A program made the translations under genes and the position numbers. Under the pieces are notes generated by a model. That model saw only the letters and a list, made by a program, of their open reading frames with translations. It was not told the origin of the DNA and did not search any database. Shown here piece after piece: positions 7,088 to 14,489 of a DNA stretch of 15,146 nt. The DNA is from Methylophilaceae bacterium UBA7525 (lineage in GTDB: Bacteria > Pseudomonadota > Gammaproteobacteria > Burkholderiales > Methylophilaceae): positions 12,493 to 27,638 of the forward strand of contig DLMX01000060.1 of NCBI GenBank assembly GCA_002479405.1, written 5' to 3'. Numbering within the stretch: position 1 is the first letter of the stretch; each line of letters begins with the position of its first letter.

Positions 7088-8361
7088 TGCCCGTCCGCCG
7101 TTATCGCCCGCAATTTATGATTGACCGGTTGCACATTCGCCCTGACAAACTGCTTGCCTGCAATATCGTAGGCATATAACTCGTTCATGACAAACTGTCC
7201 ATCACACACGCCCACTATTTCCGTGATCGAAATCACTTTGCGCTGACCATCCGGCATGCGGCTGATATGCACGACGAGTTCAATCGCTGCTGAAATCATC
7301 TGGCGCAGGGTTTTTTCAGATCCCTGAAAATTCGCCAGGCCTGCCAGCATTTCCAGACGCAGCATGGCATCCGTACAGTTATTGGCATGCAAGGTCGTCA
7401 TGCATCCATCATGGCCAGTATTCATCGCCTGCAATACATCCATGACCTCATTGCCGCGTACTTCGCCAAGCACAATACGATCCGGCCGCATGCGCAAGGT
7501 ATTGCGCACCAGATCACGGGCGGTGATTTCTCCCACGCCATCAATATTATGTGGGCGGGTTTCCAGCCGCACTACATGTTCATGCTTGAGTTGCAGTTCT
7601 GCCGCATCCTCGATTGTTACAACCCGTTCATCCTGTGGAATGAAGCGGCTTAATACATTAAGCAACGTCGTCTTGCCGGAGCCGGTGCCGCCGGTGATGA
7701 TGATGTTGCAGCGCTGCTGAACTGCAGCTGTCAGAAAAGCAAGCATGTTTCCGTCGAAAGAGTCCAGCTTCAACAAATCCGCTGCCAGCAAAGGCTCCTT
7801 GCGGAATTTGCGGATGGAAATGCAGGGGCCATCCAGCGCCAGCGGCGGAATGATGGCATTGACGCGGCTGCCATCCGGCAAGCGCGCATCTACCATCGGG
7901 CTGGATTCGTCGATTCTCCGTCCCAGCGGGGCAAGAATTCTGCGGATGACACGCAGCACATGGTCATCGTCAATAAAGCGGTAGTTCGTGCTTTCCAGCT
8001 TGCCGTTACGTTCGATAAAAATCTGGCGCGGTCCGTTAACCAGGATGTCGTCGACCTGATCATTCTTGATCAGGCTTTCCAGCGGTCCGTAACCCGCCAG
8101 TTCATCGACGATTTGCCCACTCAGTGTTTGCAGTTCATAACCGCTGACGGGCAGACGTTTCTCGGAGATATATTCCCGGGTTTTGTTATGAACATATTCG
8201 GAAAGACGGTCACGGGACAAAATAAACAGATCGACATTTTCGCGCTCGATTTCTGCGATCAAATGACGGTGCAACTGGAACTTCAGGTCCTGAAAATCCT
8301 GTTCTTCCTTCTGCTTCAGCCCGAAATTTTCTCTAAAAATGCTGTTAGCCATTGTTGCCAC
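7084..8361 (-). CDS. tadA: TadA/CpaF, Flp pilus assembly ATPase (copy 1)
   Basis: A cytoplasmic hexameric secretion ATPase of the GspE/VirB11 superfamily that powers Flp pilus assembly at TadB/TadC; 425 residues. The N-terminal domain contains VDDILVNGPRQIFIERNGKL and DESSPMVDARLPDGSRVNAI. The motor has Walker A GGTGSGKT (residues 224-231), Asp box TIEDAAEL (249-256), Walker B RPDRIVLGEVRG (292-303, Glu300) and His box GHDGCMTTLHAN (316-327), so all catalytic motifs are intact. The start is taken as GTG at 8361-8359, because an AAGG (minus strand 8373-8370) is 8 nt from it; the ATG at 8352 would be 17 nt away. It begins 3 nt after the tadZ stop. A diverged paralogue lies at 13234-14487. Confidence 0.96.
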   Translation of the reverse strand: MATMANSIFRENFGLKQKEEQDFQDLKFQLHRHLIAEIERENVDLFILSRDRLSEYVHNKTREYISEKRLPVSGYELQTLSGQIVDELAGYGPLESLIKNDQVDDILVNGPRQIFIERNGKLESTNYRFIDDDHVLRVIRRILAPLGRRIDESSPMVDARLPDGSRVNAIIPPLALDGPCISIRKFRKEPLLAADLLKLDSFDGNMLAFLTAAVQQRCNIIITGGTGSGKTTLLNVLSRFIPQDERVVTIEDAAELQLKHEHVVRLETRPHNIDGVGEITARDLVRNTLRMRPDRIVLGEVRGNEVMDVLQAMNTGHDGCMTTLHANNCTDAMLRLEMLAGLANFQGSEKTLRQMISAAIELVVHISRMPDGQRKVISITEIVGVCDGQFVMNELYAYDIAGKQFVRANVQPVNHKLRAITADGQ

Positions 8362-8364
8362 TTT

Positions 8365-9573
8365 CTATACCTTGCTGCCATATGGAAACAGCGCCAGCAT
8401 CAACCGCCGCCAAAGGTTAAGCGGCCGGCCTTCGAGCGCGGTCTCCCCGTTGACAGCGAACCTGGCAAGTTTGCGTACACTCAATGCATAGGGATTATTC
8501 GGCGAAAGTTCGTACATGCTGATGCCGGAATTCATGGTGGCAATACGTGCCATGCCGCTTGGTGCCAGCACACTCAGCAGGGGTAGCTCGAAAGATTTTG
8601 CCAGGCTTGCAGCGTCCGGCTGCAGCTTTGGCAGGTAACGGTCTATGACCAGACCGGCATGGCCCAAGGCTACCTTTTCCTCGCGCAAGCGCTTGAGCAG
8701 CTGGATGTTCTGCCGGCAACTGGGCAGCGTCTGCTCAATCAGCAACATGATCTGATCGACATTGGCCACTAGCAGCGTCAGGAATTCAGATTGTGCGGTG
8801 CCGCCGAGATTCACCACAATATTGGTAAAGTGCCTGCGCAAAGTACGCATCAATACATAGATGTCAGCTGATGTGAACTGATTGGCAGGCCCAGATTCAT
8901 CGGGTAACGAAAGCACCGTCAGTCCGCTCTTGTGTTTCTCGAAACCGGTCTCGATCAAGGTCGCATCCAGATGATGCAGATTATTTAAGGCATCAATAAA
9001 GGTGAAAGTCGGTGTGAGCCCAAGAAAAAAAGCTGCGTCTCCATGCGGCACGCCCAGATCCAGTAACAGGGTCGTCCCCGACTCCTGTACGGCTAGCGCC
9101 AGATGCATGGCCAGCATGGCAGCATCGGCACTGGGGCGGGCGCTGAGTACTGCAGTAATGCGGCCGACCGGGTTGGCGGGCGACAACTGCGCACGGGTAT
9201 CAAATGGGGTCAGCCGTTTCACCTCAGCGGCTACTTCAACTGCGTGAGTGCCGATCTTGATGAAGTCACGCGCGCCAACGCGCATGGCGGCAAGCAGCAT
9301 GTCCTGATTCACCTCGTTGCCAATTATGAATACAGGCAGGAAGGGTTTGGCTGTGATCAGCCGTTCAGTAAGTTTGAGTTCCTGCCGGTAATCAGCGGAA
9401 TCAATCTCCAGGAAAATTGCCGAGGCAAGAAGAGAATCCGTCAACTGCAGAATCCGCTCCACTGTTACGTCATCCGCAGGCACTACCTCGCCGAGTTCGG
9501 CAAGCACCTCTGTCAGCCAGGCGGTCGTGCCCTGCGACTTGGTAATAACGATGTAGCTGTTTCTTTCCGTCAT
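8365..9573 (-). CDS. tadZ: TadZ/CpaE, pilus localisation protein with receiver-like and MinD-like domains (copy 1)
   Basis: TadZ/CpaE proteins join an atypical receiver domain to a MinD/ParA-like ATPase fold and place the Tad machine, often at a pole. This one has 402 residues from the ATG at 9573 (MTERNSYIVI), 7 nt after the cpaC stop. Residues ~5-108 look like the pseudo-receiver (PVFIIGNEVNQD, then MRVGARDFIKIG), and ~137-370 like the MinD-like part (TLLLDLGVPHGDAAFFLGL, then LRRHFTNIVVNLGG). The phosphate-binding loop is strikingly degenerate: residues 144-152 read SARPSADAA where MinD-like ATPases have GG-x-GK-T. ATP binding is therefore doubtful. The open frame continues upstream to 9705, but that part overlaps cpaC and does not match the family. 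Confidence 0.92.
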   Translation of the reverse strand: MTERNSYIVITKSQGTTAWLTEVLAELGEVVPADDVTVERILQLTDSLLASAIFLEIDSADYRQELKLTERLITAKPFLPVFIIGNEVNQDMLLAAMRVGARDFIKIGTHAVEVAAEVKRLTPFDTRAQLSPANPVGRITAVLSARPSADAAMLAMHLALAVQESGTTLLLDLGVPHGDAAFFLGLTPTFTFIDALNNLHHLDATLIETGFEKHKSGLTVLSLPDESGPANQFTSADIYVLMRTLRRHFTNIVVNLGGTAQSEFLTLLVANVDQIMLLIEQTLPSCRQNIQLLKRLREEKVALGHAGLVIDRYLPKLQPDAASLAKSFELPLLSVLAPSGMARIATMNSGISMYELSPNNPYALSVRKLARFAVNGETALEGRPLNLWRRLMLALFPYGSKV

Positions 9574-9580
9574 TCTGTCG

Positions 9581-10936
9581 TTACCTGGAAACTCCGGTGG
9601 TCGGCAAACCCGTATCCGGTTTCGGTCCTGTCTGGAAAAACAGCTCACTGAAACTGGGCTGGTAATCACGCAGATTGCCGCCAGGCAACGCTGGCTTCTG
9701 CGCATTGCTGGCGATGGGGCGAACCAGATAAGGCGTTACCACCATCAGCAGTTCCTTGTCCTCGACATCGAACCTTGTGGAACGGAAAAATGCGCCGATA
9801 ATCGGCAGGCTGCCCAGTCCGGGCAACTTATCCACATCGTTCAACGTGTTTCGGCTCACCAGTCCGCTGATGACAAAACTTTCGCCATGGCCGAGCGAAA
9901 CACTTGTATCTGTCCTGCGTACGCGCAGACCAGGAACTGAGACGCCGCCTGTCTGCACTGCATTGGCAAAATCCAGCTCACTGACTTCGGGTGAGACTTT
10001 TAGGAAAATGCGATTGGTATCAAGCACCGTCGGCGTCAGCATCAGACGCACGCCATACTCCTTGTATTTTATGGTGACCGTGCTGTCGCCGCCGGCGCCA
10101 CTGCGCATGGGCACCGGATATTCGCCGCCGGCAAGGAAAGTCGCGCTTTGCCCGGAAATCGCTGTCAGGCTGGGTTCTGCCAAGGTGTAGGCGAAGCCAT
10201 TGGCCTCCAGCAGGCTCAGCGCGCTGAGGAAGCCGGAGCCTGAATTGCCGGCGATCAGATTGAAGGCGCTATTGTTAGGCAGGAATCCGGAAGCGCTGTT
10301 CAACGTAAAGCCGCCCACGCCGCCTTCAATCCCGCTCAGATTGCCGGGTGAGCCGATGGCAAATGTTCTGTTGTCCTTGTTCCTGCCGATGAAGAAGCCG
10401 GCACGCATCATGTTCTGGCGGCTGACTTCCACCACCTTGATGTCGATCTGCACCTGGGAATCAAAGCCGGCCTGTGTCGCATCCATCGGCCCTTTAACCG
10501 CCGGGTCGACCGCCTGCCTTGCCAGAGCATGCTGCTCCAGCGACTCTACATCGCCTTTGATCGCGACACCTGAACCCGCCGGCATCGCCGTAATTGACCG
10601 GCTCAACTGCAATCGCTGCTGCTCCAGACCAATACTGGCATTCACCACCACCTTGAGCAGACGCGCAGGCTTCGCCGCCTTTTCGCTCTCCCACAGGGAG
10701 ACTTCAGTCGTGCCTACCTTCTTGCCGGTGATCAGGATATTGTGCGATGTCAGCATGGTGATACCTGCGATATCCGGATTCCCTACTGCCACTCGCTTTA
10801 CAGGTTTGGTGTGGGCATAGACTTGTTGCCCGCCGGATTCCAGGCTCAGCTGGTTGTTATCTTCTGCGGATAGCGGCAAGGCCAGCAGTCCATGGCAGGC
10901 AATTACTCCCAGCAAACAGTTTTTCAGAATTGACAT
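9581..10936 (-). CDS. cpaC: CpaC/RcpA, outer-membrane secretin of the Flp pilus
   Basis: It forms the outer-membrane channel through which the Flp pilus leaves. From the ATG at 10936 the product has 451 residues with a signal peptide ending near LPLSA (residue 24). The N-terminal pilus-secretin domain (residues ~29-100) contains RVAVGNPDIAGITMLTSHNI, and a BON-like segment (~121-150) contains GVAIKGDVESLEQHALARQA. The secretin core spans ~160-425 and includes QVQIDIKVVEVSR, VRRTDTSVSLGHGESFVISG and LPGLGSLPIIGAFFRSTRF. The 10936 start has an AAAGGGA ribosome site about 4-5 nt upstream and leads straight into the signal peptide. An in-frame ATG at 10972, 3 nt from the cpaB stop, would add 12 charged residues and lacks a site. 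Confidence 0.95.
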   Translation of the reverse strand: MSILKNCLLGVIACHGLLALPLSAEDNNQLSLESGGQQVYAHTKPVKRVAVGNPDIAGITMLTSHNILITGKKVGTTEVSLWESEKAAKPARLLKVVVNASIGLEQQRLQLSRSITAMPAGSGVAIKGDVESLEQHALARQAVDPAVKGPMDATQAGFDSQVQIDIKVVEVSRQNMMRAGFFIGRNKDNRTFAIGSPGNLSGIEGGVGGFTLNSASGFLPNNSAFNLIAGNSGSGFLSALSLLEANGFAYTLAEPSLTAISGQSATFLAGGEYPVPMRSGAGGDSTVTIKYKEYGVRLMLTPTVLDTNRIFLKVSPEVSELDFANAVQTGGVSVPGLRVRRTDTSVSLGHGESFVISGLVSRNTLNDVDKLPGLGSLPIIGAFFRSTRFDVEDKELLMVVTPYLVRPIASNAQKPALPGGNLRDYQPSFSELFFQTGPKPDTGLPTTGVSR

Positions 10937-10975
10937 ACGTTCCCTTTCAACCGCAACTGATGTTTTCAGCATTTG

Positions 10976-11911
10976 TTATCTTGCGACAGTAACCACTTCC
11001 ACCTGCTCACCTCTGTGAATGATGACCCGCTCACGCTTGTTGACTACGACCGACTTTCTTGACGGCGCAACTGTCACTTGATCAGTCTGAGAACCGCCAG
11101 GCATTACCGCCATCTGACCGGCTACAGGCTTGGCGACCTCATCAAGACGGATAAACTGGTTTGCCTGATCGATATTCGAGGCTGGAGGCTGCGCTCCTCG
11201 CAACGCAAGCCGCAGCACACCGCTGCTTTCTGCCAGCATCAGGCGTGAAACCTGATTTTCAGGGACCGCAAGAATGGCCGAGCGGCTATCCTTCTCTTTT
11301 TTTGTTTCGGTCTTTTTTGTGCTGACATTTCCGGTCAAACCGTTACTGCCGCTAGCGGTTTCAGAAGGAGAGCCAGCCTCGCTATCCTCAGTCAGCACCT
11401 CGCCATAAGCCAGAATCTTGATATCCTTCAATACAACCTGGGCCGAGCTGACGTTATCCGTCTCTCGCTCTGCTCGCAGGTATAACAGTACATCGACGTG
11501 ATCGCCAGGTTTCACAAAACCGCCAACGCCGATCACCTCGTTGACCTTGACTGCTACTGCTCGCTCATCCGGACCGAGCGACTGGGCAAGGGCGCCCAGT
11601 GCCGGAAAGTGTTGCGGCATGAGTGTTTCGCCTGCGGCCACAGGTTCCAGTACCATTTTCCCGAGGACATCCTGCACATATTTGTATGCACGCGGATGCG
11701 GCTCTGTCGTTGTGGTCAGTTCCACGTCATCTCTGGTCAGCGGCTTGCCGGGCGGAATGGCCCGGGCTGCCACCACCTGTGGGTAGCTTGGCGTCACTAC
11801 CTTGACAGCATCTGCCGGTGGTTTGGTGCTGATGCGGTAACCTGTCCATGCGGTTGCGATGGCGCCGATGGCGAGAATCACGGCCAGAAACCTGAGAAAT
11901 GTACTATTCAT
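10976..11911 (-). CDS. cpaB: CpaB/RcpC, periplasmic Flp pilus assembly protein with SAF domain
   Basis: A 311-residue protein anchored by one N-terminal hydrophobic segment (~5-24). A SAF domain (residues ~46-102; VVAARAIPPGKPLTRDDVEL, LEPVAAGETLMPQHF) is followed by the RcpC/CpaB domain (AVAVKVNEVIGVGGFVKPGD, then HVDVLLYL). Residues ~175-210 form a Ser/Thr/Gly then Lys-rich low-complexity linker, followed by ILAVPENQVSRLMLAESSG. CpaB proteins sit in the periplasm and work with the secretin; the SAF domain may bind glycan (family suggestion, unproven). The gene begins 26 nt after tadE and is followed closely by cpaC. Confidence 0.94.
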   Translation of the reverse strand: MNSTFLRFLAVILAIGAIATAWTGYRISTKPPADAVKVVTPSYPQVVAARAIPPGKPLTRDDVELTTTTEPHPRAYKYVQDVLGKMVLEPVAAGETLMPQHFPALGALAQSLGPDERAVAVKVNEVIGVGGFVKPGDHVDVLLYLRAERETDNVSSAQVVLKDIKILAYGEVLTEDSEAGSPSETASGSNGLTGNVSTKKTETKKEKDSRSAILAVPENQVSRLMLAESSGVLRLALRGAQPPASNIDQANQFIRLDEVAKPVAGQMAVMPGGSQTDQVTVAPSRKSVVVNKRERVIIHRGEQVEVVTVAR

Positions 11912-11937
11912 GATGTAAGCCCGTCGTCATGTATCGG

Positions 11938-12414
11938 TTAGAGATTAATCCTGGCGTTACCTGCCAGATCATCAGGCAGTCTTGGTACCTGCCCGACAAA
12001 GGGAAGCGTCAATATCGGCACCAGGGGATCGCTGGTATACCCTTCATATACCACCCGTACACTGAGCATGTTTGCAGGCATTTCCACTTCCACAGAGATT
12101 TTGGATTTTGCGCCTGCCGGCAGCCAGTCGAGTGCTGCGTCCACCGTAGTACGTACCTGAGGATCGACACCTTCGTTGAAATAGGCAGCACTGCTGCTGT
12201 ATGCCAGGCGATCCACCGCAATGGCTGCGCGGGCGCCTTCTTCTGCGGCGTGCATGAAGGCGGATTGCAGCATCATGACAATCGCATAGCTGACGATGGC
12301 ATAGAACAAGGCAAAAAACACGATGAAGATCAGCGCGAACTCAATGGCAACCGCGCCACGCTCCATTTTTCTGCTGCAACCGCGCCATTTTTTCAAGGTT
12401 CCGGAAAAGCTCAT
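11938..12414 (-). CDS. tadE: TadE-like minor pilin (pseudopilin)
   Basis: A 158-residue minor pilin. A short basic leader ends at KMERG, and residues 19-26 read RGAVAIEF: cleavage by the TadV peptidase is expected after Gly20, giving a mature Glu at position 5. A hydrophobic helix (~22-48) follows, then AFMHAAEEGARAAI, typical of TadE. The C-terminal domain (~75-158) is presumably periplasmic or pilus-exposed. The start overlaps the tadV stop (ATGA), and the gene lies early in the operon, well away from tadG. Processed TadE is thought to be needed for pilus formation. Confidence 0.9.
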   Translation of the reverse strand: MSFSGTLKKWRGCSRKMERGAVAIEFALIFIVFFALFYAIVSYAIVMMLQSAFMHAAEEGARAAIAVDRLAYSSSAAYFNEGVDPQVRTTVDAALDWLPAGAKSKISVEVEMPANMLSVRVVYEGYTSDPLVPILTLPFVGQVPRLPDDLAGNARINL

Positions 12415-12860
12415 CTGCTAAACCCGATAGCCAGCAGCAAACCCAGCGACAATGCAGCACCGAACGGCAACCATCTTTTGCGCGACACCGACAATCCGGT
12501 ATTTCTGGTCAGGATCAAGTAAGCGATTGCTGCCGAACCCGAGATCAAGCCCGCTATTACAAAACTGAACAGGGTGATCTTCCAGCCTGCCAGCAGGCCG
12601 ATGGCGAACAGCAGTTTGACATCTCCCGCACCCAACCAGCCGGCAAGATACGCCGGCACGGTCAGCACCAAGCCAAGGCAGGCGGCCAAAACTGCAGACT
12701 GCCAGTCAGCGCCCAACACGGCATGGCCGGTCGCCAGCAGGAAACCTGTGGCAAGCAGCATGGCACCGAAACTGAGAATGTTCGGTATTCGTCTTGCGTT
12801 CAGGTCCGACAGGCAGACGGCCAATGACCAGGCTGCAACCATTGCTTCAGAGACCGGCAT
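12411..12860 (-). CDS. tadV: TadV/CpaA, prepilin peptidase (A24 family)
   Basis: A small polytopic inner-membrane aspartate protease of 149 residues that cleaves the leaders of Flp and TadE. The two catalytic aspartates are visible as Asp19 (CLSDLNARRIPN) and Asp80 (GAGDVKLL). The protein lacks the N-terminal methylase and zinc domain of PilD, as is normal for the short CpaA/TadV type. The ATG at 12860 has an AGG about 6 nt upstream and lies 15 nt after the flp stop. The stop overlaps tadE by ATGA. Confidence 0.94.
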   Translation of the reverse strand: MPVSEAMVAAWSLAVCLSDLNARRIPNILSFGAMLLATGFLLATGHAVLGADWQSAVLAACLGLVLTVPAYLAGWLGAGDVKLLFAIGLLAGWKITLFSFVIAGLISGSAAIAYLILTRNTGLSVSRKRWLPFGAALSLGLLLAIGFSR

Positions 12861-12875
12861 ACGAAACCTGCCAAA

Positions 12876-13061
12876 TCAGGGAGTTCCTTCCAGCGCGCCC
12901 TGTATTTCTGTAAACAGATTGGTGATCGCGGTATTGATAGGTTCTACGAATACGGCAATAGCGACTGCTACCATGGCCACCAGCAGGGCGTATTCGATGG
13001 CACTCGCGCCTTCTTCATCGCGACAGAAACGGATAAAACCAGCTTTTGAGAAAATCTTCAT
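12876..13061 (-). CDS. flp: Flp-type major pilin precursor
   Basis: A 61-residue Flp prepilin, the expected main pilus subunit. An 18-residue charged leader ends in CRDEEG, and the Flp motif ASAIEYALLVAM follows, so cleavage falls between Gly18 and Ala19. The mature protein keeps the hallmark adjacent Glu-Tyr at positions 5-6. It has one hydrophobic helix and a short tail, giving about 43 residues. A strong ribosome site (GGAGGG, 6 nt spacing) precedes the ATG, fitting a highly made structural protein. It is the first gene of the contiguous tad operon and the only pilin in the window. Confidence 0.96.
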   Translation of the reverse strand: MKIFSKAGFIRFCRDEEGASAIEYALLVAMVAVAIAVFVEPINTAITNLFTEIQGALEGTP

Positions 13062-13067
13062 TGCAAA

Positions 13068-13073
13068 CCCTCC
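13068..13073 (-). promoter_or_regulatory. Strong ribosome binding site of flp
   Basis: GGAGGG on the minus strand lies 6 nt before the flp ATG. It is the best Shine-Dalgarno match among the tad genes here, most others having weak sites or coupled starts, so flp should be translated more than the genes behind it. Confidence 0.7.
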
Positions 13074-13164
13074 ATGTCAAATCCCCTGCATCAAAATTCG
13101 GCTGCCAGACCTCAAGACAATCCGGTCAGCCTATACACCGCAATATGCTTGGATGTACGAATAC

Positions 13165-13194
13165 ATTATCAACCTTATTCAGCAGCAGGCACAA
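13165..13194 (-). promoter_or_regulatory. Weak candidate promoter for the flp-tad operon
   Basis: In the 172-nt spacer upstream of flp, TTGTGC (13194-13189) is followed after 18 nt by GATAAT (13170-13165, 5 of 6 to the -10 consensus). The -35 match is poor, so an activator or another sigma factor may be involved. I could not see a good sigma-54 (GG-N10-GC) site. The leader would be about 100 nt. Confidence 0.25.
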
Positions 13195-13216
13195 GCAATT
13201 GAACGTTCGTGCTTGT
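13191..13216. repeat. Inverted repeat in the tadA2-flp spacer
   Basis: Arms ACAAGC (13191-13196) and GCTTGT (13211-13216) flank the 8-bp palindrome GAACGTTC (13201-13208). There is no T-run after it on either strand, so it is not a standard terminator. It overlaps the candidate -35 region of flp and could be a protein-binding site or a weak hairpin after tadA2. Confidence 0.4.
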
Positions 13217-13233
13217 CTTATGCAAAGCATGAG

Positions 13234-14487
13234 TTATTTACTCCGAAACAGCGTTTTGAGTTTCGGGGTAGAAGCCGGTGTCGGGCTGGTCACGAACTCC
13301 TGGCGGGTGTTGTCATAGCTGAAAAGTTCGTTGGTTACAAAAATGTTGTCGCGTACCCCTAACACCTCGACAATCGAAGTGATTTTTCTGTCGCCATTTG
13401 GCATCCGGTTGATTTGCACCAGCAGGTCGATTGCAGCAGAAATCATTCTGCGCAGGGTGAGGTCGGATCCGCGGAAACCGGCCAGTCCCGATAGCAGTTC
13501 CATCCTGAGCAGGGCATCTTCCGGATTGTTGGCATGTATGGTACTCATTGAGCCTTCATGCCCGGTGTTCATGGCCTGCAGTACATCCATGACCTCGTCG
13601 CCGCGAATCTCGCCCAGAATGATTCTGTCCGGGCGCATGCGCAAGGCGTTCCTTACCAGTGTTCGTGCGGTGATTTCACCTTCACCCTCAAGATTGCCCG
13701 GGCGCGATTCCAGACTGACCACATGGCTGTGATTCAGCTTGAGTTCTGCGGCATCTTCAATTGTGACTACGCGTTCATTGGGGCGAATTGCTCTGCTCAG
13801 CAGATTCAATAGTGTCGTTTTTCCGCTCCCGGTTCCGCCACTTATCATGATGTTGACTTTGTGTTCAACGGTGTTCAGCAGAAAGTCCAGCATTTCGTGG
13901 TTGAGTGTGCCAAAAGCCACCAGATCGTTACCCGAGAAAGGCTCCTTGCGGAATTTTCTGATGGAGACGCATGGACCATTCAGGGCCAAGGGTGGAATAA
14001 TGACGTTGATGCGGCTGCCATCCGGTAGCCTGGCATCGACGATAGGGCTGGATTCGTCGATGCGGCGACCAAGAGGAGCGAGAATCTTTCTGACGACACG
14101 TAGCACATGCTGGTCGTCGATGAAACGATAGCCGGTTGGCTCCAGCACACCATCCTGTTCAACAAAAATGTTGTTCGCACCGTTGACCAGGATGTCATTG
14201 ATGCTCTCGTCATCAATCAGGCTTTGTAGCGGGCCGAAACCGGAGAGTTCGTCAATCATCTCCGAAGTCAGGTTATCAATATCCTGTGCATTCACCACAT
14301 AGTCAATCGAAGCGATGAACTTGAATACCTTGGCGCTGATGTAGGTGTTGACTTGCTCTTCGCTCATTCCCGGCAGGTGTACTTTATCGGCCTCGATCTC
14401 GGCAATAAGATAATTGTGCAGGCGATATTTGATGTCCTGGTATTGGCCGGAAGCCCTGGATGCCAGATTGTTTGCCGTATAACGCAT
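13234..14487 (-). CDS. TadA/CpaF-type ATPase, second copy (tadA2)
   Basis: A second complete GspE/VirB11-type ATPase of 417 residues, paralogous to the one at 7084-8361. The motor is intact: Walker A GGTGSGKT (217-224), Asp box TIEDAAEL (242-249), Walker B RPDRIILGEIRG (285-296, Glu293) and His box GHEGSMSTIHAN (309-320). By eye the core matches copy 1 at roughly two thirds or more of residues, while the first ~75 residues and the C-terminal tail differ much more. The two genes also differ at many third codon positions, so this is not a recent duplication. An AGGAG lies 11 nt before the ATG. The start is 2 nt after the tadZ2 stop, and 172 nt separate its end from flp. It may serve the same pilus as an alternative motor, or belong to another Tad system extending to the right. 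Confidence 0.94.
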   Translation of the reverse strand: MRYTANNLASRASGQYQDIKYRLHNYLIAEIEADKVHLPGMSEEQVNTYISAKVFKFIASIDYVVNAQDIDNLTSEMIDELSGFGPLQSLIDDESINDILVNGANNIFVEQDGVLEPTGYRFIDDQHVLRVVRKILAPLGRRIDESSPIVDARLPDGSRINVIIPPLALNGPCVSIRKFRKEPFSGNDLVAFGTLNHEMLDFLLNTVEHKVNIMISGGTGSGKTTLLNLLSRAIRPNERVVTIEDAAELKLNHSHVVSLESRPGNLEGEGEITARTLVRNALRMRPDRIILGEIRGDEVMDVLQAMNTGHEGSMSTIHANNPEDALLRMELLSGLAGFRGSDLTLRRMISAAIDLLVQINRMPNGDRKITSIVEVLGVRDNIFVTNELFSYDNTRQEFVTSPTPASTPKLKTLFRSK

Positions 14488-14489
14488 GT

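Noticed and set aside
9574..9705. N-terminal extension of TadZ
   Set aside because: It overlaps the 3' end of cpaC in another frame and does not resemble a receiver domain; the ATG at 9573 begins the family-like sequence.
13191..13216. Intrinsic terminator after tadA2
   Set aside because: The stem is only 6 bp with a 14-nt loop, and no T-run follows.
13074..13233. Sigma-54 promoter for flp
   Set aside because: The TGGCAG on the minus strand is not followed by GC at the needed spacing, so the -24/-12 pattern is absent.
7084..14487. A recent duplication or gene conversion between the two tadA genes
   Set aside because: Protein motifs are shared, but nucleotides differ at many third positions and the longest shared runs I saw are about 15-17 nt.
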